From contig NZ_CP147913.1 in assembly GCF_037414475.1 (NCBI RefSeq), forward strand, positions 9,930,501-9,994,500: 64,000 nucleotides of DNA, given 5' to 3'. Under the pieces are notes generated by a model that was not told where the DNA came from, searched no databases, and saw only the letters and a list, made by a program, of their open reading frames with translations. This document shows, in pieces, positions 44,101-53,258 of the stretch. Position numbers and translations under genes: made by a program. Numbering within the stretch: position 1 is the stretch's first letter; each line of letters starts with the position of its first letter. Source of the DNA: Myxococcus stipitatus (GTDB lineage: Bacteria; Myxococcota; Myxococcia; Myxococcales; Myxococcaceae).

Positions 44101-46506
44101 GAGAGCCTGCGCGCCATGGTGCACTTCGTCTTCAACCTGTTCATCCGCCACTGGAAGGAGCCGCTGTCGACGTGCATCGACGACTTCTTCACGGGCGCGA
44201 CCAAGGGGCAGGAGTCTGGTGACATCGAGTACTTCGCGTACAACGCGAGCGCGGGCTGCGCGGCGTCGCTCATCGGTCGCGATGGCCTCGCCGCACACGG
44301 TCCACGCGTCGACCGCTTCCTGGACCTGCTCGCGTCGCACCAGCACAAGAACGTGCCGTTCCTCCAGTTCACCCGGCACACGCTCGACCAGCTCACGGGG
44401 GCCTTCACCGGCGACATAGAGGCCCGCGAGCGGGACATCCTCGCCCCGTATCATCAGCTCGGGTATGCCAATGGCATCGCCTCCTGCGATGTCATGCGCA
44501 CCATGCGGCGCTGGCTGTGGGGCGATGCACGAGGCGCGCTCGAGAGCGCCGCGGCGGTGGATGCCCACGCGGAGCTCATCGCCGGGCAGATCTACCTGCC
44601 CTGGTACAAGTTCTTCCAGGGCCTGGCACTCCTTCAGCTCCACCCCACTCGAGGCCCCCTGGAGCGCATCCGCGCATCGCGCTCCATCGACTCGCTCCGC
44701 AAGCAGATGCGAGCCTGGGCACGTATCGCGCCCATGAACTACGCGGCACGCGCGGAGCTGCTCGACGCGGAGCGCGCCCGCGTGGATGGGCGCGCCGAGG
44801 AGGCCGCGGACGGCTATGACCGGGCCATCCGTCTGGCCCGTGAGCATGGCCTGTCGCTCGACGAAGGGGTCGCCTGTGAGCAGGCCGCGCGATTCCACCT
44901 CACCGCCGGCAAAGAGCGCGTGGCCCGCGCCTATCTCCAGGAGGCTCGCGACGCCTATGTCCACTGGGGCGCGCGAGCCGTCGCCACGCGCCTGGAACGC
45001 GAGCACCCGCGTCTGTTGACGACCGCGCCTGCGGAGCCCGTGCACACCGAGGAGTCCGCGGGCACACCACTGGCCGCGTTGGACATGGCCTCCGTGTTGA
45101 AGACGGCGCGCGCGCTGTCCGGCGAAATCGTCCTGGACAAGCTGCTGCGCAAGATCATGACGCTTCTCATCGAGAACGCGGGCGCGCGCCGGGGCTTCCT
45201 CATTCTCAAGCGGACCGAGGGGCTCTTCATCGAAGCGGAGGGCTCCGTCGACGGCGCCCGCGTGCTGCTGGAGCATGCCGTACCCGTGGAGTCCTCCACC
45301 GCGCTGCCGGCCTCCATCGTCCACTACGTCGTGCGCACCGGGGAGACGGTGATTCTGGACGACGCCGCGGCGGAGGAGCCCTTCTCCGAGGACCCCTATG
45401 TCCGCAGCGCACATCCCAAGTCCGTGCTGTGCAGCCCGCTGTTGAAGCAGGGCTCGCTCACCGGCGTGCTGTACCTGGAGAACGACGCGACGCGAGGAGC
45501 CTTCACGCCCGAGCGGCTGGAGGTGCTGCGCCTGTTGTCCTTCCAGGCCGCCATCTCCCTGGAGAACGCGGGCCTCTACGCGAGCCTGGAGGAGTACAGC
45601 CACACGCTGGAGCGGCGCGTGGACGAGCGCACCGCGGAGCTTCAGGCGAAGAACGTGGAGCTGGCCGGGACACTCACCCGCATCCAGGAGATGCAGCGGC
45701 AGCTCGTGGCGCAGGAGAAGCTGGCCTCGTTGGGCTCACTCACGGCCGGCATCGCCCATGAGCTGCAGAACCCGCTCAACTTCGTGAACAACTTCTCGGA
45801 GCTCTCCGCCAAGCTGGCCACCGAGCTGGACTCCACGCTGCGGGGCATGATGGACCGCTTCGACGCGACGACGGTGCAGGACGTGCTGGAGACGCTGGAG
45901 GACTTGAAGCAGAACTCCCAGCGCATCCAGTCCCATGGCCGCCGTGCGTCCGGCATCATCAAGACGATGTTGCGCCACTCGCGCCGCTCGGAGGGTTCGC
46001 GCAGCCGCGCGGACCTGAACGTCCTGATTCGCGACAGCGTCAACCTGGCCGTGCAGGGACTACGGGCCCGCCAGGGCGCATCCACCGTGGAGACGGAGAC
46101 GGAGTTCGACACATCCGTGGGCAACGTCGAGCTGGTCGCGGGCGACATCAGCCGCCTCATCATCAACATCCTCGACAACGCCTTCTACGCCACCGTGCAG
46201 AAGCAGCGCACCACAGCCACGGGCTTCGTGCCCCGCGTCCAGGTCGTCACGCGGCGGCAAGGCGACCGCGTGGAGCTGCGCGTGCGCGACAACGGCTCGG
46301 GCATCCCCATGGAGATTCGCGAGCGGCTCTTCGACCCGTTCTTCACCACCAAGCCCGCGGGCTCGGGCACCGGCCTGGGGCTGTCGCTCTGCCACGACAT
46401 CGTCCAGGAGCACCAGGGCGACATCCGGGTGGAGAGCGTCGTCGGCGAGTTCACCGAGTTCATCATCACCATCCCCGCCCCACCCTCGAGCGCCATCGTC
46501 GCCTGA
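41188..46506 (+). CDS. pseudokinase-AAA-TPR-GAF-histidine kinase hybrid
   Basis: A 1772-residue cytoplasmic multi-domain protein. Order: Ser/Thr kinase-like domain (about 1-275), AAA16-type ATPase with GGAGMGKS (from G328) and LVIVLDDLQWAD, a long helical/TPR region (about 600-1270), a GAF domain (about 1290-1450), a coiled coil, and a HisKA plus HATPase_c kinase with H1524 (GIAHELQNPLNF), N1664, VRDNGSGIP and GTGLGLS. This architecture is known in cyanobacteria and myxobacteria. The first domain is degenerate: HRDLQPAS (H126) has Gln for Lys, and TGL (T146) replaces DFG, so it is probably a pseudokinase. The histidine kinase looks active. No receiver gene is adjacent. Confidence 0.94.
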   Translation: MIEVPGYRSDRVLSSSGPFHLLRATRVDDGTSVTLKVADPSRPASLANRLRHEFELTQALRLDGVLHPLALNESRPGTSALVLEGFGEKTLAQRLASERLDLRSGCRLAVALARAVGQLHAAGILHRDLQPASVLLGADGTSVKLTGLTLATRRARTEVAPVAPERLEGTLEYLSPEGTGRTHRSVDSRSDFYSLGVMLFEVFTGRRPFADTDALGLVHAHVALPPPSPQALSPELPRPLAALILKLLAKSPEDRYQSAYGLVADLQRCLDALEAHGAVPDFELGTKDVPERFAVPEKLYGRESQQAALKYTFERAASGRSGFVLITGGAGMGKSALTGTLKRPVSEKHGLFVRGKYDQLLRDAPYSGIFEAFREVARSLLGEERLEDWRQRLLEALGGMGRLVVDAVPRMALVLGEQPPVPELDPAESELRFQLVLRKLMGALATPEHPLVIVLDDLQWADSASLQLLRLLLSDKGLNHLLVVGACRTEELGPDHPVEGLFQSLREAGTPVQRVDLEPLSPAQLSRLVSDVFPAAAGQRDTQLDAVVLSLTEGNPFFAVQLLRAFFERGLVRFDAEGGGFRWDGGALRGQDFSDGVVALLTARIRELSPEAQALLPMAAALGHTFTSRNLAVVTEQSPQRAEATLDEIVQAGLVYPVGERLTDTERADSFQFAHDRVQQAALELTPASQHAEVHARIGRLLLRHTPPELLDEQLADIVNHFHLALPVLKDTEERHRVAALDLRAGRGAKSRGAWTAALRLLSTGRQLLGDEGWSKSRALAFDLHVEAAEAAYLAADFEQMERLAGAALAHAADRIEHVRVHLVRLQCHSHRGEHARAVDLGLEVLAKLGQHLPAQPKQPHVLAAVAKTKVLLGLRKPEDLESLPELKDPLLLATLRLMMKLSTAAFMSRPLLFPLIVLRTLQLSIRHGATGASAFGYVGYGLMLSVHLGNPEEGYRYGRLALKTLDRFGAESLRAMVHFVFNLFIRHWKEPLSTCIDDFFTGATKGQESGDIEYFAYNASAGCAASLIGRDGLAAHGPRVDRFLDLLASHQHKNVPFLQFTRHTLDQLTGAFTGDIEARERDILAPYHQLGYANGIASCDVMRTMRRWLWGDARGALESAAAVDAHAELIAGQIYLPWYKFFQGLALLQLHPTRGPLERIRASRSIDSLRKQMRAWARIAPMNYAARAELLDAERARVDGRAEEAADGYDRAIRLAREHGLSLDEGVACEQAARFHLTAGKERVARAYLQEARDAYVHWGARAVATRLEREHPRLLTTAPAEPVHTEESAGTPLAALDMASVLKTARALSGEIVLDKLLRKIMTLLIENAGARRGFLILKRTEGLFIEAEGSVDGARVLLEHAVPVESSTALPASIVHYVVRTGETVILDDAAAEEPFSEDPYVRSAHPKSVLCSPLLKQGSLTGVLYLENDATRGAFTPERLEVLRLLSFQAAISLENAGLYASLEEYSHTLERRVDERTAELQAKNVELAGTLTRIQEMQRQLVAQEKLASLGSLTAGIAHELQNPLNFVNNFSELSAKLATELDSTLRGMMDRFDATTVQDVLETLEDLKQNSQRIQSHGRRASGIIKTMLRHSRRSEGSRSRADLNVLIRDSVNLAVQGLRARQGASTVETETEFDTSVGNVELVAGDISRLIINILDNAFYATVQKQRTTATGFVPRVQVVTRRQGDRVELRVRDNGSGIPMEIRERLFDPFFTTKPAGSGTGLGLSLCHDIVQEHQGDIRVESVVGEFTEFIITIPAPPSSAIVA

Positions 46507-46522
46507 GGGCCGGACATGAGAA

Positions 46523-46553
46523 GGCCCCTCGCTCCACGCGGGAAGGAGGGGCC
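46523..46553. terminator. hairpin between convergent genes
   Basis: GGCCCCTC (46523-46530) pairs perfectly with GAGGGGCC (46546-46553). It lies between the hybrid kinase gene and clpX, which converge, so it can terminate both. Confidence 0.55.
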
Positions 46554-46583
46554 AGGGGCAACAGCGTCAGGGACGAGGCGGCG

Positions 46584-47864
<1,281 letters not shown>

Positions 47865-48034
47865 TGCCGCCTCCGAGTTCGCCGACCCCGGGACTTGCCG
47901 GAGCCACATCGCCGTCCACCGCTCCCCTACCCAAACGGCCTGCCCACGTCTCGAACAGCCGCCGGGCCCACCTACATGGGGCCCACAACCACTATAGGGC
48001 CCTCCCCCCTGGGCAGGAAGCCCAACGGTGCGGG

Positions 48035-48066
48035 CCCGTTACGGAGCGTACAGCGTCCGCAACGGG
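48035..48066 (-). terminator. hairpin between the 48088 gene and clpX
   Basis: CCCGTT and AACGGG form the outer stem and CGGA/TCCG an inner stem, separated by one mismatch. It lies 21 bases after the stop of the minus-strand gene at 48088. No U-run follows. Confidence 0.5.
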
Positions 48067-48087
48067 TGAGCGTTCAGTAACAGCGGC

Positions 48088-48726
48088 TCAGGCGTCCGTC
48101 ACGCCCGCGGCGAACTCCTCCACGTCATCCGCCAGCGCGGCTGCCCGCTCGGCGACGGCGTTCGGAATCTTCCGGCACCCCGCCAGCTCACTGGCCAGCT
48201 TCCGGGCCATGGACGCCAGCTTGCGCACCTGGAGGCTCTCCGGAGGAGGCTCTGGGGGCGGCCGGGGGAACCTCTCCGTGAACTCCTTCTTCAGCTCGGT
48301 CGGCGACTTCTCCGGGCTCCAGATGCTGTCACGTAGGGATTTGTATTCAGTGGGCGACAACTGGCCGCGCTCCTCCGCGTCGGCCAGCACTTCGATGACC
48401 TCGAAGGCGGGCGCCTTCTCGGGGAACTCCTGAGCCCGCAGCTCTTCCTCGGGCTCGTGCTTGGCCAGGAAGCTGAAGGAGCGGGTGAGCTTGAGGGCCG
48501 TCTGCTTCTTGATGTGCAGTTCCTTGAGACAGTAGGCCTCGAAGGTGGGGTGGCCCCACTCCTCGAACTTCGCCTCGTCCCGGACCTGCACGAGCAGCCT
48601 GCCCAGCTCGGCCCAGGTGGACTTGAAGCGCTTGGCGGCCAACAGCACGGTGTGACGGAAGGTCCCCGGCGGAACGCTCAACGCCTTCTTCGCGATTTCG
48701 GTCTCGGCAACGGATGCGGCGGACAT
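48088..48726 (-). CDS. hypothetical helical protein
   Basis: About 212 residues starting MSAASVAETEIAKKALSV. An in-frame ATG six codons upstream is equally possible. Almost wholly predicted helix, with a conserved-looking central motif WAELGRLLVQVRDEAKFEEW, followed by a segment with two Cys-free aromatic patches (FEAYCLKELHIKKQTALKL, SFSFLAKHEP) that reads like a DNA- or protein-binding helical domain. A Pro/Glu linker and a C-terminal helix with one Cys follow. No signal peptide or membrane segment. No family is recognised. It lies between the GYF/AgmX-type gene and clpX on the same strand. Confidence 0.7.
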   Translation of the reverse strand: MSAASVAETEIAKKALSVPPGTFRHTVLLAAKRFKSTWAELGRLLVQVRDEAKFEEWGHPTFEAYCLKELHIKKQTALKLTRSFSFLAKHEPEEELRAQEFPEKAPAFEVIEVLADAEERGQLSPTEYKSLRDSIWSPEKSPTELKKEFTERFPRPPPEPPPESLQVRKLASMARKLASELAGCRKIPNAVAERAAALADDVEEFAAGVTDA

Positions 48727-48771
48727 GGCCCCGGTATGGGGCATGCCCGGGAGGTGGGCAAGAAAGTGGCC

Positions 48772-49689
48772 CTAGCCCCGCTTGCCCAGGGTGAACGACA
48801 GCCCCACCGTCGCCCGCTCCCCCTCGTACGCCCGGAAAGGCCACTTCTGCAGCTCCGTGAAGAGGCAGTCGAAGAGTGGCCCCTTCTTGAACTGAGGGTT
48901 GTCCACCCACAGCTTGCTGACCCGGCCGTCATTGCCGATGACGAACTCCAGGGGGATTTTCGCCGCCAGCCCCGGGCTGCGCGCGGCCTCCTCCTTGAAG
49001 CAGCGGAAGAGCGTGGACTTGTTGCCCGCGACGATGCGGTTGATGGCGGACTGGTCGAACTGCTGCGCGACCTGCATGCCGTCCGGGTCGGTGACCACGT
49101 TGCCCGAGGGACGCGGCGGCTTGCGATCCACCGAGGCGACCGCCGTGGGCTTGCCGCTGCCTGTCGAGGGCTTGCCGCCGCCCGCCGTCCCCGTCTCACC
49201 CTGCTTCGGCTTCACCGTTCCCTGGGTCGGGTACTCGAAGAGTTCTTCTTCGTCCTGGCGCGCCTGCGCCACGCGGATGACGGGGGCCTCCATCTCGATG
49301 CCCTCGAACTCGTCCTCGCCGAACCAGCCGTGCACCGCGGCGTTGCGCGCCAGGAGCAGGCCGCCCGTGCCCAACACCAGCGCCAGTCCCCCGGCGACTC
49401 CGCCCAGCACCATCATCCGTTTGCGGTTCTTCTCCCGCTCCACCAGGACCGCGGCGTCCACTCGCGCGCGTGCCTCGGCGAGCGCCACGTGGACCTTGAA
49501 GGGTTCCACGTCCTTCATCGCGTGGAAGTCCCGCTCACCGGCGAGCGCCAGGAGGGACTCGGGTGTCAACTCACCCGTCTTGAGCTTCTCCACAATCTGA
49601 GCGCCACTCACCGGCCCGAGAACCAGGTCTCCATGCCGGAAGAGCCACTGCCCATCCACGTCCGCCGCGAGTTCTTGTCCAGCCGCCAT
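48772..49689 (-). CDS. GYF-domain protein with AgmX/PglI-type C-terminal domain
   Basis: A 305-residue protein. The N-terminus (about 10-60) has a GYF_2-type domain (WLFRHGDLVLGPVSGAQIVEKL). A membrane segment follows at about 93-113 (MMVLGGVAGGLALVLGTGGLLLA), then a Gly/Lys/Pro-rich linker and a C-terminal domain with FRCFKEEAARSP, PLEFVIGNDGRVSKLWVDN and FDCLFTELQKWPF. That last pattern is the TonB-like AgmX/PglI C-terminal domain of GltJ (AgmX) in gliding motility. It is much shorter than GltJ and lacks its zinc finger and other N-terminal parts. It may be an envelope-spanning adaptor. No other glt gene is nearby. Confidence 0.85.
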   Translation of the reverse strand: MAAGQELAADVDGQWLFRHGDLVLGPVSGAQIVEKLKTGELTPESLLALAGERDFHAMKDVEPFKVHVALAEARARVDAAVLVEREKNRKRMMVLGGVAGGLALVLGTGGLLLARNAAVHGWFGEDEFEGIEMEAPVIRVAQARQDEEELFEYPTQGTVKPKQGETGTAGGGKPSTGSGKPTAVASVDRKPPRPSGNVVTDPDGMQVAQQFDQSAINRIVAGNKSTLFRCFKEEAARSPGLAAKIPLEFVIGNDGRVSKLWVDNPQFKKGPLFDCLFTELQKWPFRAYEGERATVGLSFTLGKRG

Positions 49690-49733
49690 TTCGCGCGCGA
49701 GTATCCCGTGTTACCCCGAGACCTCGCAACGCC

Positions 49734-50585
49734 GTGCTCACATCAACCTCCAAGCGGATTCCCGTCGCACTGTGGCTCTGGTACCTCGGTGGGAACTTCC
49801 GCGGCTTCCAGCGCCAGCCCCAAGGCCCCACCGTCCAGGAGTCCCTGGAGGAGGCGCTGCGGGCGGTCGGCGTCCCCGCCACGGTGATGCCGGCCGGGCG
49901 CACGGACCGGGGCGTCCATGCTCGGATGCAGGTGGTGAGTGTCCGGCTGGAGGCCGGGGACTCCCCGGAGTCACTCGCCCAACGGCTTCCCGCGCACCTG
50001 CCCCCGGGGCTCGGGCTGTGCCTGGTCCGAAGGCCCCGCTCCTTCCATGCGCAGTGGAGCGCGAGCGGCAAGGCGTACCGGTACCGGTTCCAGTTGGGCG
50101 GCGCGGTGGCGCCGGAGTGGGCGCCCTACGCGCTGGATGTGGCGGGTGAAGTCGGGCTCCAGGGCCAGGGCCACCGAGTCACACCTGAACGTGTGGCGGA
50201 CCTGCTCGCCCTGGCGGCGGGCACGCGTGACTTCATCGCGTTCCATGAGAAGTCCAGCCCCCGCAAGCTCCGCGCGCTGGAGTCCGCCACCGTGCATGAG
50301 CTCGGGGGAGGATTGTTCGAGGCGCGGCTGAGCGGGGATGGCTTTGCTCGCTACCAGGTGCGCTACGTGGTGGGTGGCGCGCTGAAGGTCGCGGCGGGGC
50401 TGCTGCCAGAAGAAGCGTGGCGTTCAGCCCTGGAGACGGGGGCGGCCATGGAGGGCTTCAAGGCGCCCGCTCACGGCCTGCTGCTCTGGGAGGTTCGCTA
50501 CCCTCCCGATGTGGATCCCTTCACCGCCCCAGAGCGCCTCCAGCCTCCGGGGCTGCCGCGAGAGCCACCCTTCCTTCCCGGGTGA
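49734..50585 (+). CDS. truA: tRNA pseudouridine(38-40) synthase
   Basis: About 283 residues from a GTG start. TruA features: LWYLGGNFRGFQRQP, the catalytic motif AGRTDRGVHA with Asp, KAYRYRFQ, AAGTRDFIAFH and FARYQVRYVVGGAL. The enzyme makes pseudouridine at positions 38-40 of tRNA anticodon stems. The C-terminus extends slightly past the fold in a Pro-rich tail. Divergent from the GYF gene by 44 bases and converging on the ribbon-helix-helix gene with 24 bases between stops. Confidence 0.94.
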   Translation: MLTSTSKRIPVALWLWYLGGNFRGFQRQPQGPTVQESLEEALRAVGVPATVMPAGRTDRGVHARMQVVSVRLEAGDSPESLAQRLPAHLPPGLGLCLVRRPRSFHAQWSASGKAYRYRFQLGGAVAPEWAPYALDVAGEVGLQGQGHRVTPERVADLLALAAGTRDFIAFHEKSSPRKLRALESATVHELGGGLFEARLSGDGFARYQVRYVVGGALKVAAGLLPEEAWRSALETGAAMEGFKAPAHGLLLWEVRYPPDVDPFTAPERLQPPGLPREPPFLPG

Positions 50586-50609
50586 CACGCGGTGGATCCA
50601 CCACGGCCG

Positions 50610-50774
50610 TCAGTCGACGAGCCGCTCCTCATACTTCGCCAGCAGATCCGAGATGGCCTCCCGAAGGTACTCGCTCTGGCGGATGCGCGTGGAGCGCGAC
50701 AGCTCCTTCAGGGCGTCGAGCTTCTCGCGGTTGAGCCGGAAGACCACCGAGGTGAGGCGGGGATTCATGTCCAA
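50610..50774 (-). CDS. ribbon-helix-helix (CopG-type) regulator, 54 residues
   Basis: The protein reads LDMNPRLTSVVFRLNREKL, then a DALKELSRSTRIRQSEYLREAI helix pair. This is the ribbon-helix-helix pattern: a short strand with alternating residues (TSVVFRL), helix A, and a turn followed by helix B with SEYLREAI. The start is a TTG with GGAGG eight bases upstream; the ATG two codons later would be 14 bases from it. It binds DNA as a dimer. There is no toxin-like partner beside it. The same-strand barrel protein gene lies 59 bases upstream. Confidence 0.8.
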   Translation of the reverse strand: MDMNPRLTSVVFRLNREKLDALKELSRSTRIRQSEYLREAISDLLAKYEERLVD

Positions 50775-50833
50775 GTGCGCGACCTCCTACAGATGCGCAC
50801 ACCATCTCACAGGCCTGGTGGATCGCAAGATTT

Positions 50834-51373
50834 TCACTCGGATCCGCCTACCGGGAAGATCCACTGCAGCCCGGTGAAGGCCTCGGCATCGGCGCGGAGT
50901 CCGGATCCAAACCCGAGCGTGAGCCCGAGCCCTCCGTACACCGCGAACCACTCCGAGAAGGTGTGACGCAGGCCCAAAGCTACGCGAGGCCCCAGCCACG
51001 GCCCAGAAAACGGCCGCACAACGACGGAGAGATCCACGAACGACTGCCAGGCCTCGAGTCCAAAGACGTTGCGGTAGCCGGCGATCAGGGAGAGGTCCGG
51101 CTCCCGGACGCTGCCGCGGATCAGCACGAAGACCTCATCCCCCTCGTGCCCCACCGTGAGGCTGGCCCCCACGTCGAGGAGCGCATCCAGCCCCTTCACG
51201 GAGTCCTCGTCCGAGCGATCAATGAACTCCGTGTAGGACGCCCCCGGGCCCAGGATCAGCGAGAAGGCCTGGCGGTCCCGATACGGCGAGTCCACGTACT
51301 CGGCGGCCCGAGCGACGCCGGGTGAAGCCAGCGCGACCCCGAGTGCCACGACTCTCGCGGAGGGTGTCAGCAT
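50834..51373 (-). CDS. small predicted outer-membrane beta-barrel protein
   Basis: A 179-residue protein with signal peptide MLTPSARVVALGVALASPGVARA. The mature chain has alternating hydrophobic/polar strands, Gly-rich turns and aromatic girdles (SLIAGYRNVFGLEAW, WFAVYGGLGLTLGFGSGL). About eight strands are predicted. No family name can be given. It starts 28 bases after larE on the same strand and may be in one operon with it and the ribbon-helix-helix gene. Confidence 0.75.
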   Translation of the reverse strand: MLTPSARVVALGVALASPGVARAAEYVDSPYRDRQAFSLILGPGASYTEFIDRSDEDSVKGLDALLDVGASLTVGHEGDEVFVLIRGSVREPDLSLIAGYRNVFGLEAWQSFVDLSVVVRPFSGPWLGPRVALGLRHTFSEWFAVYGGLGLTLGFGSGLRADAEAFTGLQWIFPVGGSE

Positions 51374-51401
51374 GCGTCTGATCGGCCCGCGCGGATCACC
51401 A

Positions 51402-52295
51402 CTAGCTGACGACCGGGAGCGAGAAGCCCGAGGTCCCCTGGCTCGCGGGCTTCGTCACGCCCGCCGCCTCGTTCAACCGGCCGGAACGGAACGGCTCCAG
51501 ATCCAACGCCACGAACTTGAACCCCAGGGCCAGGAAGGCCGAGTTGATCCGCTGGCGCACGTCCACGGAGAGGAACTTCTCGTACTCCTCGGCGGCCACC
51601 TCCAGCCGCGCCACCTCGCTGTGGTAGCGCACGCGGAACTGGCGGAAGCCCAGCTTGCGCAGCTCCGACTCGGCCGAGGCGATCTGCAACAGCCTGTCCC
51701 GCGTCACCGCCGTGCCGTAGGGGATGCGCGACGCCAGGCACGCCATCTGAGGCTTGTCCCACGTGGGCAGCCCCAGCGCCTGGCTCCACGCGCGAATCTC
51801 CTCCTTCGTCAGCCCCGCCTCCGCCAGCGGCGACACCACCGCGTGCTCACGCGCCGCCTTGTGCCCGGGCCGGTGGTCCTTGAAGTCGTCCGCGTTGAAG
51901 CCGTCCAACACCACCGCCAGCCCCAGCTCCGCGCGGCGGGCCTCGCAGATGTCATACAGCTCGGTCTTGCAGAAGTAGCAGCGGTTGGTGGGGTTGGCCG
52001 CGTACTGGGGGTTGGCCAGCTCGTTGCTGCCGAGGACGACATGCCGGGCGCCCAGCCGCTCCGCCAGCTCACGCGCCTCCTGCGCCTCTTCGGGGGCCAC
52101 CGAGGCCGACAGCGCCGTGAGCGCCAGGGCCCGCTCCCCCAACTCCTCCACCGCCACCTTCAGGACGAAGGTGGAGTCCACGCCGCCCGAGAAGGCCACC
52201 AGGGCACTGCCATGGGCGCGCAACGAGGCACGCATCGCCTCCAGTTTCGGTCTCGACGACTCACACAGGGCCTGGATTCGCTCGGGGCTCAGCAT
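51402..52295 (-). CDS. larE: ATP-dependent sacrificial sulfur transferase LarE
   Basis: A 297-residue PP-loop enzyme with an AGGAG site six bases before the ATG. PP-loop SGGVDST binds AMP. Cys106/Cys109 (NRCYFCKTELY) and C186 in CLASRIPYG match LarE; the last aligns with the sacrificial Cys of Lactobacillus LarE, which gives its sulfur to the pincer cofactor of lactate racemase. No larA, larB or larC is in the window, so the acceptor is unknown and another sulfur use is possible. The hairpin at 52315-52357 precedes it. Downstream is a barrel protein. Confidence 0.93.
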   Translation of the reverse strand: MLSPERIQALCESSRPKLEAMRASLRAHGSALVAFSGGVDSTFVLKVAVEELGERALALTALSASVAPEEAQEARELAERLGARHVVLGSNELANPQYAANPTNRCYFCKTELYDICEARRAELGLAVVLDGFNADDFKDHRPGHKAAREHAVVSPLAEAGLTKEEIRAWSQALGLPTWDKPQMACLASRIPYGTAVTRDRLLQIASAESELRKLGFRQFRVRYHSEVARLEVAAEEYEKFLSVDVRQRINSAFLALGFKFVALDLEPFRSGRLNEAAGVTKPASQGTSGFSLPVVS

Positions 52296-52314
52296 GCGGG
52301 ACTCCTAAAACGGA

Positions 52315-52357
52315 AGGGCCCCGGATTGCACGCGCATCACGCGGCAATCGGAGCCCT
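52315..52357 (-). terminator. terminator between the CysC-like gene and larE
   Basis: A long, nearly perfect inverted repeat with a one-base bulge: AGGGC-CCCGGATTGC against GCAATCGGAGCCCT. On the minus strand it is followed by TTCCGTTTT. It lies 20 bases upstream of the larE start and so could also act as an attenuator. Confidence 0.6.
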
Positions 52358-52396
52358 CTTCACTGCCTGGAACGAGGGCCTGCACGGCCCCCTGAC

Positions 52397-53179
52397 TCAG
52401 CGGCCCTTGCCCTTCGCGGACTTCTTCGCCGCGGGCGTCGGCTTCGCGACTCGCGCTGCCCGCGTGGCCGGACGCGACTTGGCGCCCTTGTCCGCCTTCG
52501 CCGCCTTGGCGGCCGCCTTCGGCTCCTCCGCCCGGCGCGCCTTGGCCCCACCCTTTTCGGCCTTCTCAGCCTTCTCGGCCTTCTCACCCTTGGCCGGCAG
52601 CGGGTTGGCCTTCATCTTCTTGCCGGTGATGATCTTCAGCTCCTCCGTGGTCATGTAGCCAAGGTCCAGGAGCGACTGGAAGATCTTCGCCGCGCCGTCC
52701 TCCACGGACTCCACGTCGGAGTGGATGGTCACCTCGGGCGAGGTGGGCGGCTCGTAGGGCTCGGTGATGCCCACGAAGTTGGGGATCTCCCCGTTGAGCG
52801 CCTTCTTGTAGCGGCCCGTGCTGTCGCGCTCGATGAGCTTCTCGGTGGGGCAGTCGACGTAGACCTCGACGTACCGGCCGATGCTCCGGCGATTCTCCTC
52901 GCGCTTCGCCTTGTACGGGCTCACGCAGGGAACCAGCGCCGCGACGCCATTGCGCGTCAGCACGTTGGCGACATAACCCAGCCGCCCGGCAATCGTGTTG
53001 CGCTCCTCCTTGGAATCGCCCAACCCCGCCCACAGCTCATCGGCGAGCTCGCCCTCATCGAGGATCTCCACATTGCGGCCCACCTGACGGAGCCGCGCCG
53101 CGATGTAGGCGGCAGTGGTGCTCTTCCCGGTACCAGACATGCCGGTCAGCCAGAGGGTGAATCCAGTGTTGGAGGCCAT
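52397..53179 (-). CDS. adenylylsulfate kinase-like protein (CysC-like) with basic tail
   Basis: A 260-residue protein starting MASNTGFTLWLTGMSGTGKS. Walker A is GMSGTGKST. CSPYKAKREENRR and FVGITEPYEPPTSPE match the CysC region that binds APS. The first substrate motif is changed: CysC has DGDNVRHGL and here it is DEGELADELW, and the ENIRR-like stretch is altered. So it may phosphorylate another substrate. The C-terminal about 60 residues are Lys/Ala-rich with repeated KAE units. APS kinase normally completes sulfate activation to PAPS. Preceded by a promoter-like sequence at 53259-53287 and followed by a terminator. Its neighbours handle sulfur. Confidence 0.83.
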   Translation of the reverse strand: MASNTGFTLWLTGMSGTGKSTTAAYIAARLRQVGRNVEILDEGELADELWAGLGDSKEERNTIAGRLGYVANVLTRNGVAALVPCVSPYKAKREENRRSIGRYVEVYVDCPTEKLIERDSTGRYKKALNGEIPNFVGITEPYEPPTSPEVTIHSDVESVEDGAAKIFQSLLDLGYMTTEELKIITGKKMKANPLPAKGEKAEKAEKAEKGGAKARRAEEPKAAAKAAKADKGAKSRPATRAARVAKPTPAAKKSAKGKGR

Positions 53180-53258
53180 AAGGGTTTTCAACTCCCTGCG
53201 TCCGGAGCGCTTCTTGCAGGCCGCGTTGGGACGCCGCAGATCCAGAAGATGCGCGTGG

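Noticed and set aside
39514-45603. Continuous minus-strand open frame of more than 2000 codons
   Set aside because: Only its last part (from about 41043) is the CrtI-type gene. The rest is antisense to the hybrid kinase gene and has no domain or start signal. It is open because of G+C-rich codon bias.
50610-50774. Antitoxin of a toxin-antitoxin pair
   Set aside because: The ribbon-helix-helix protein resembles antitoxins, but no small toxin gene lies beside it; neighbours are truA and a barrel protein.
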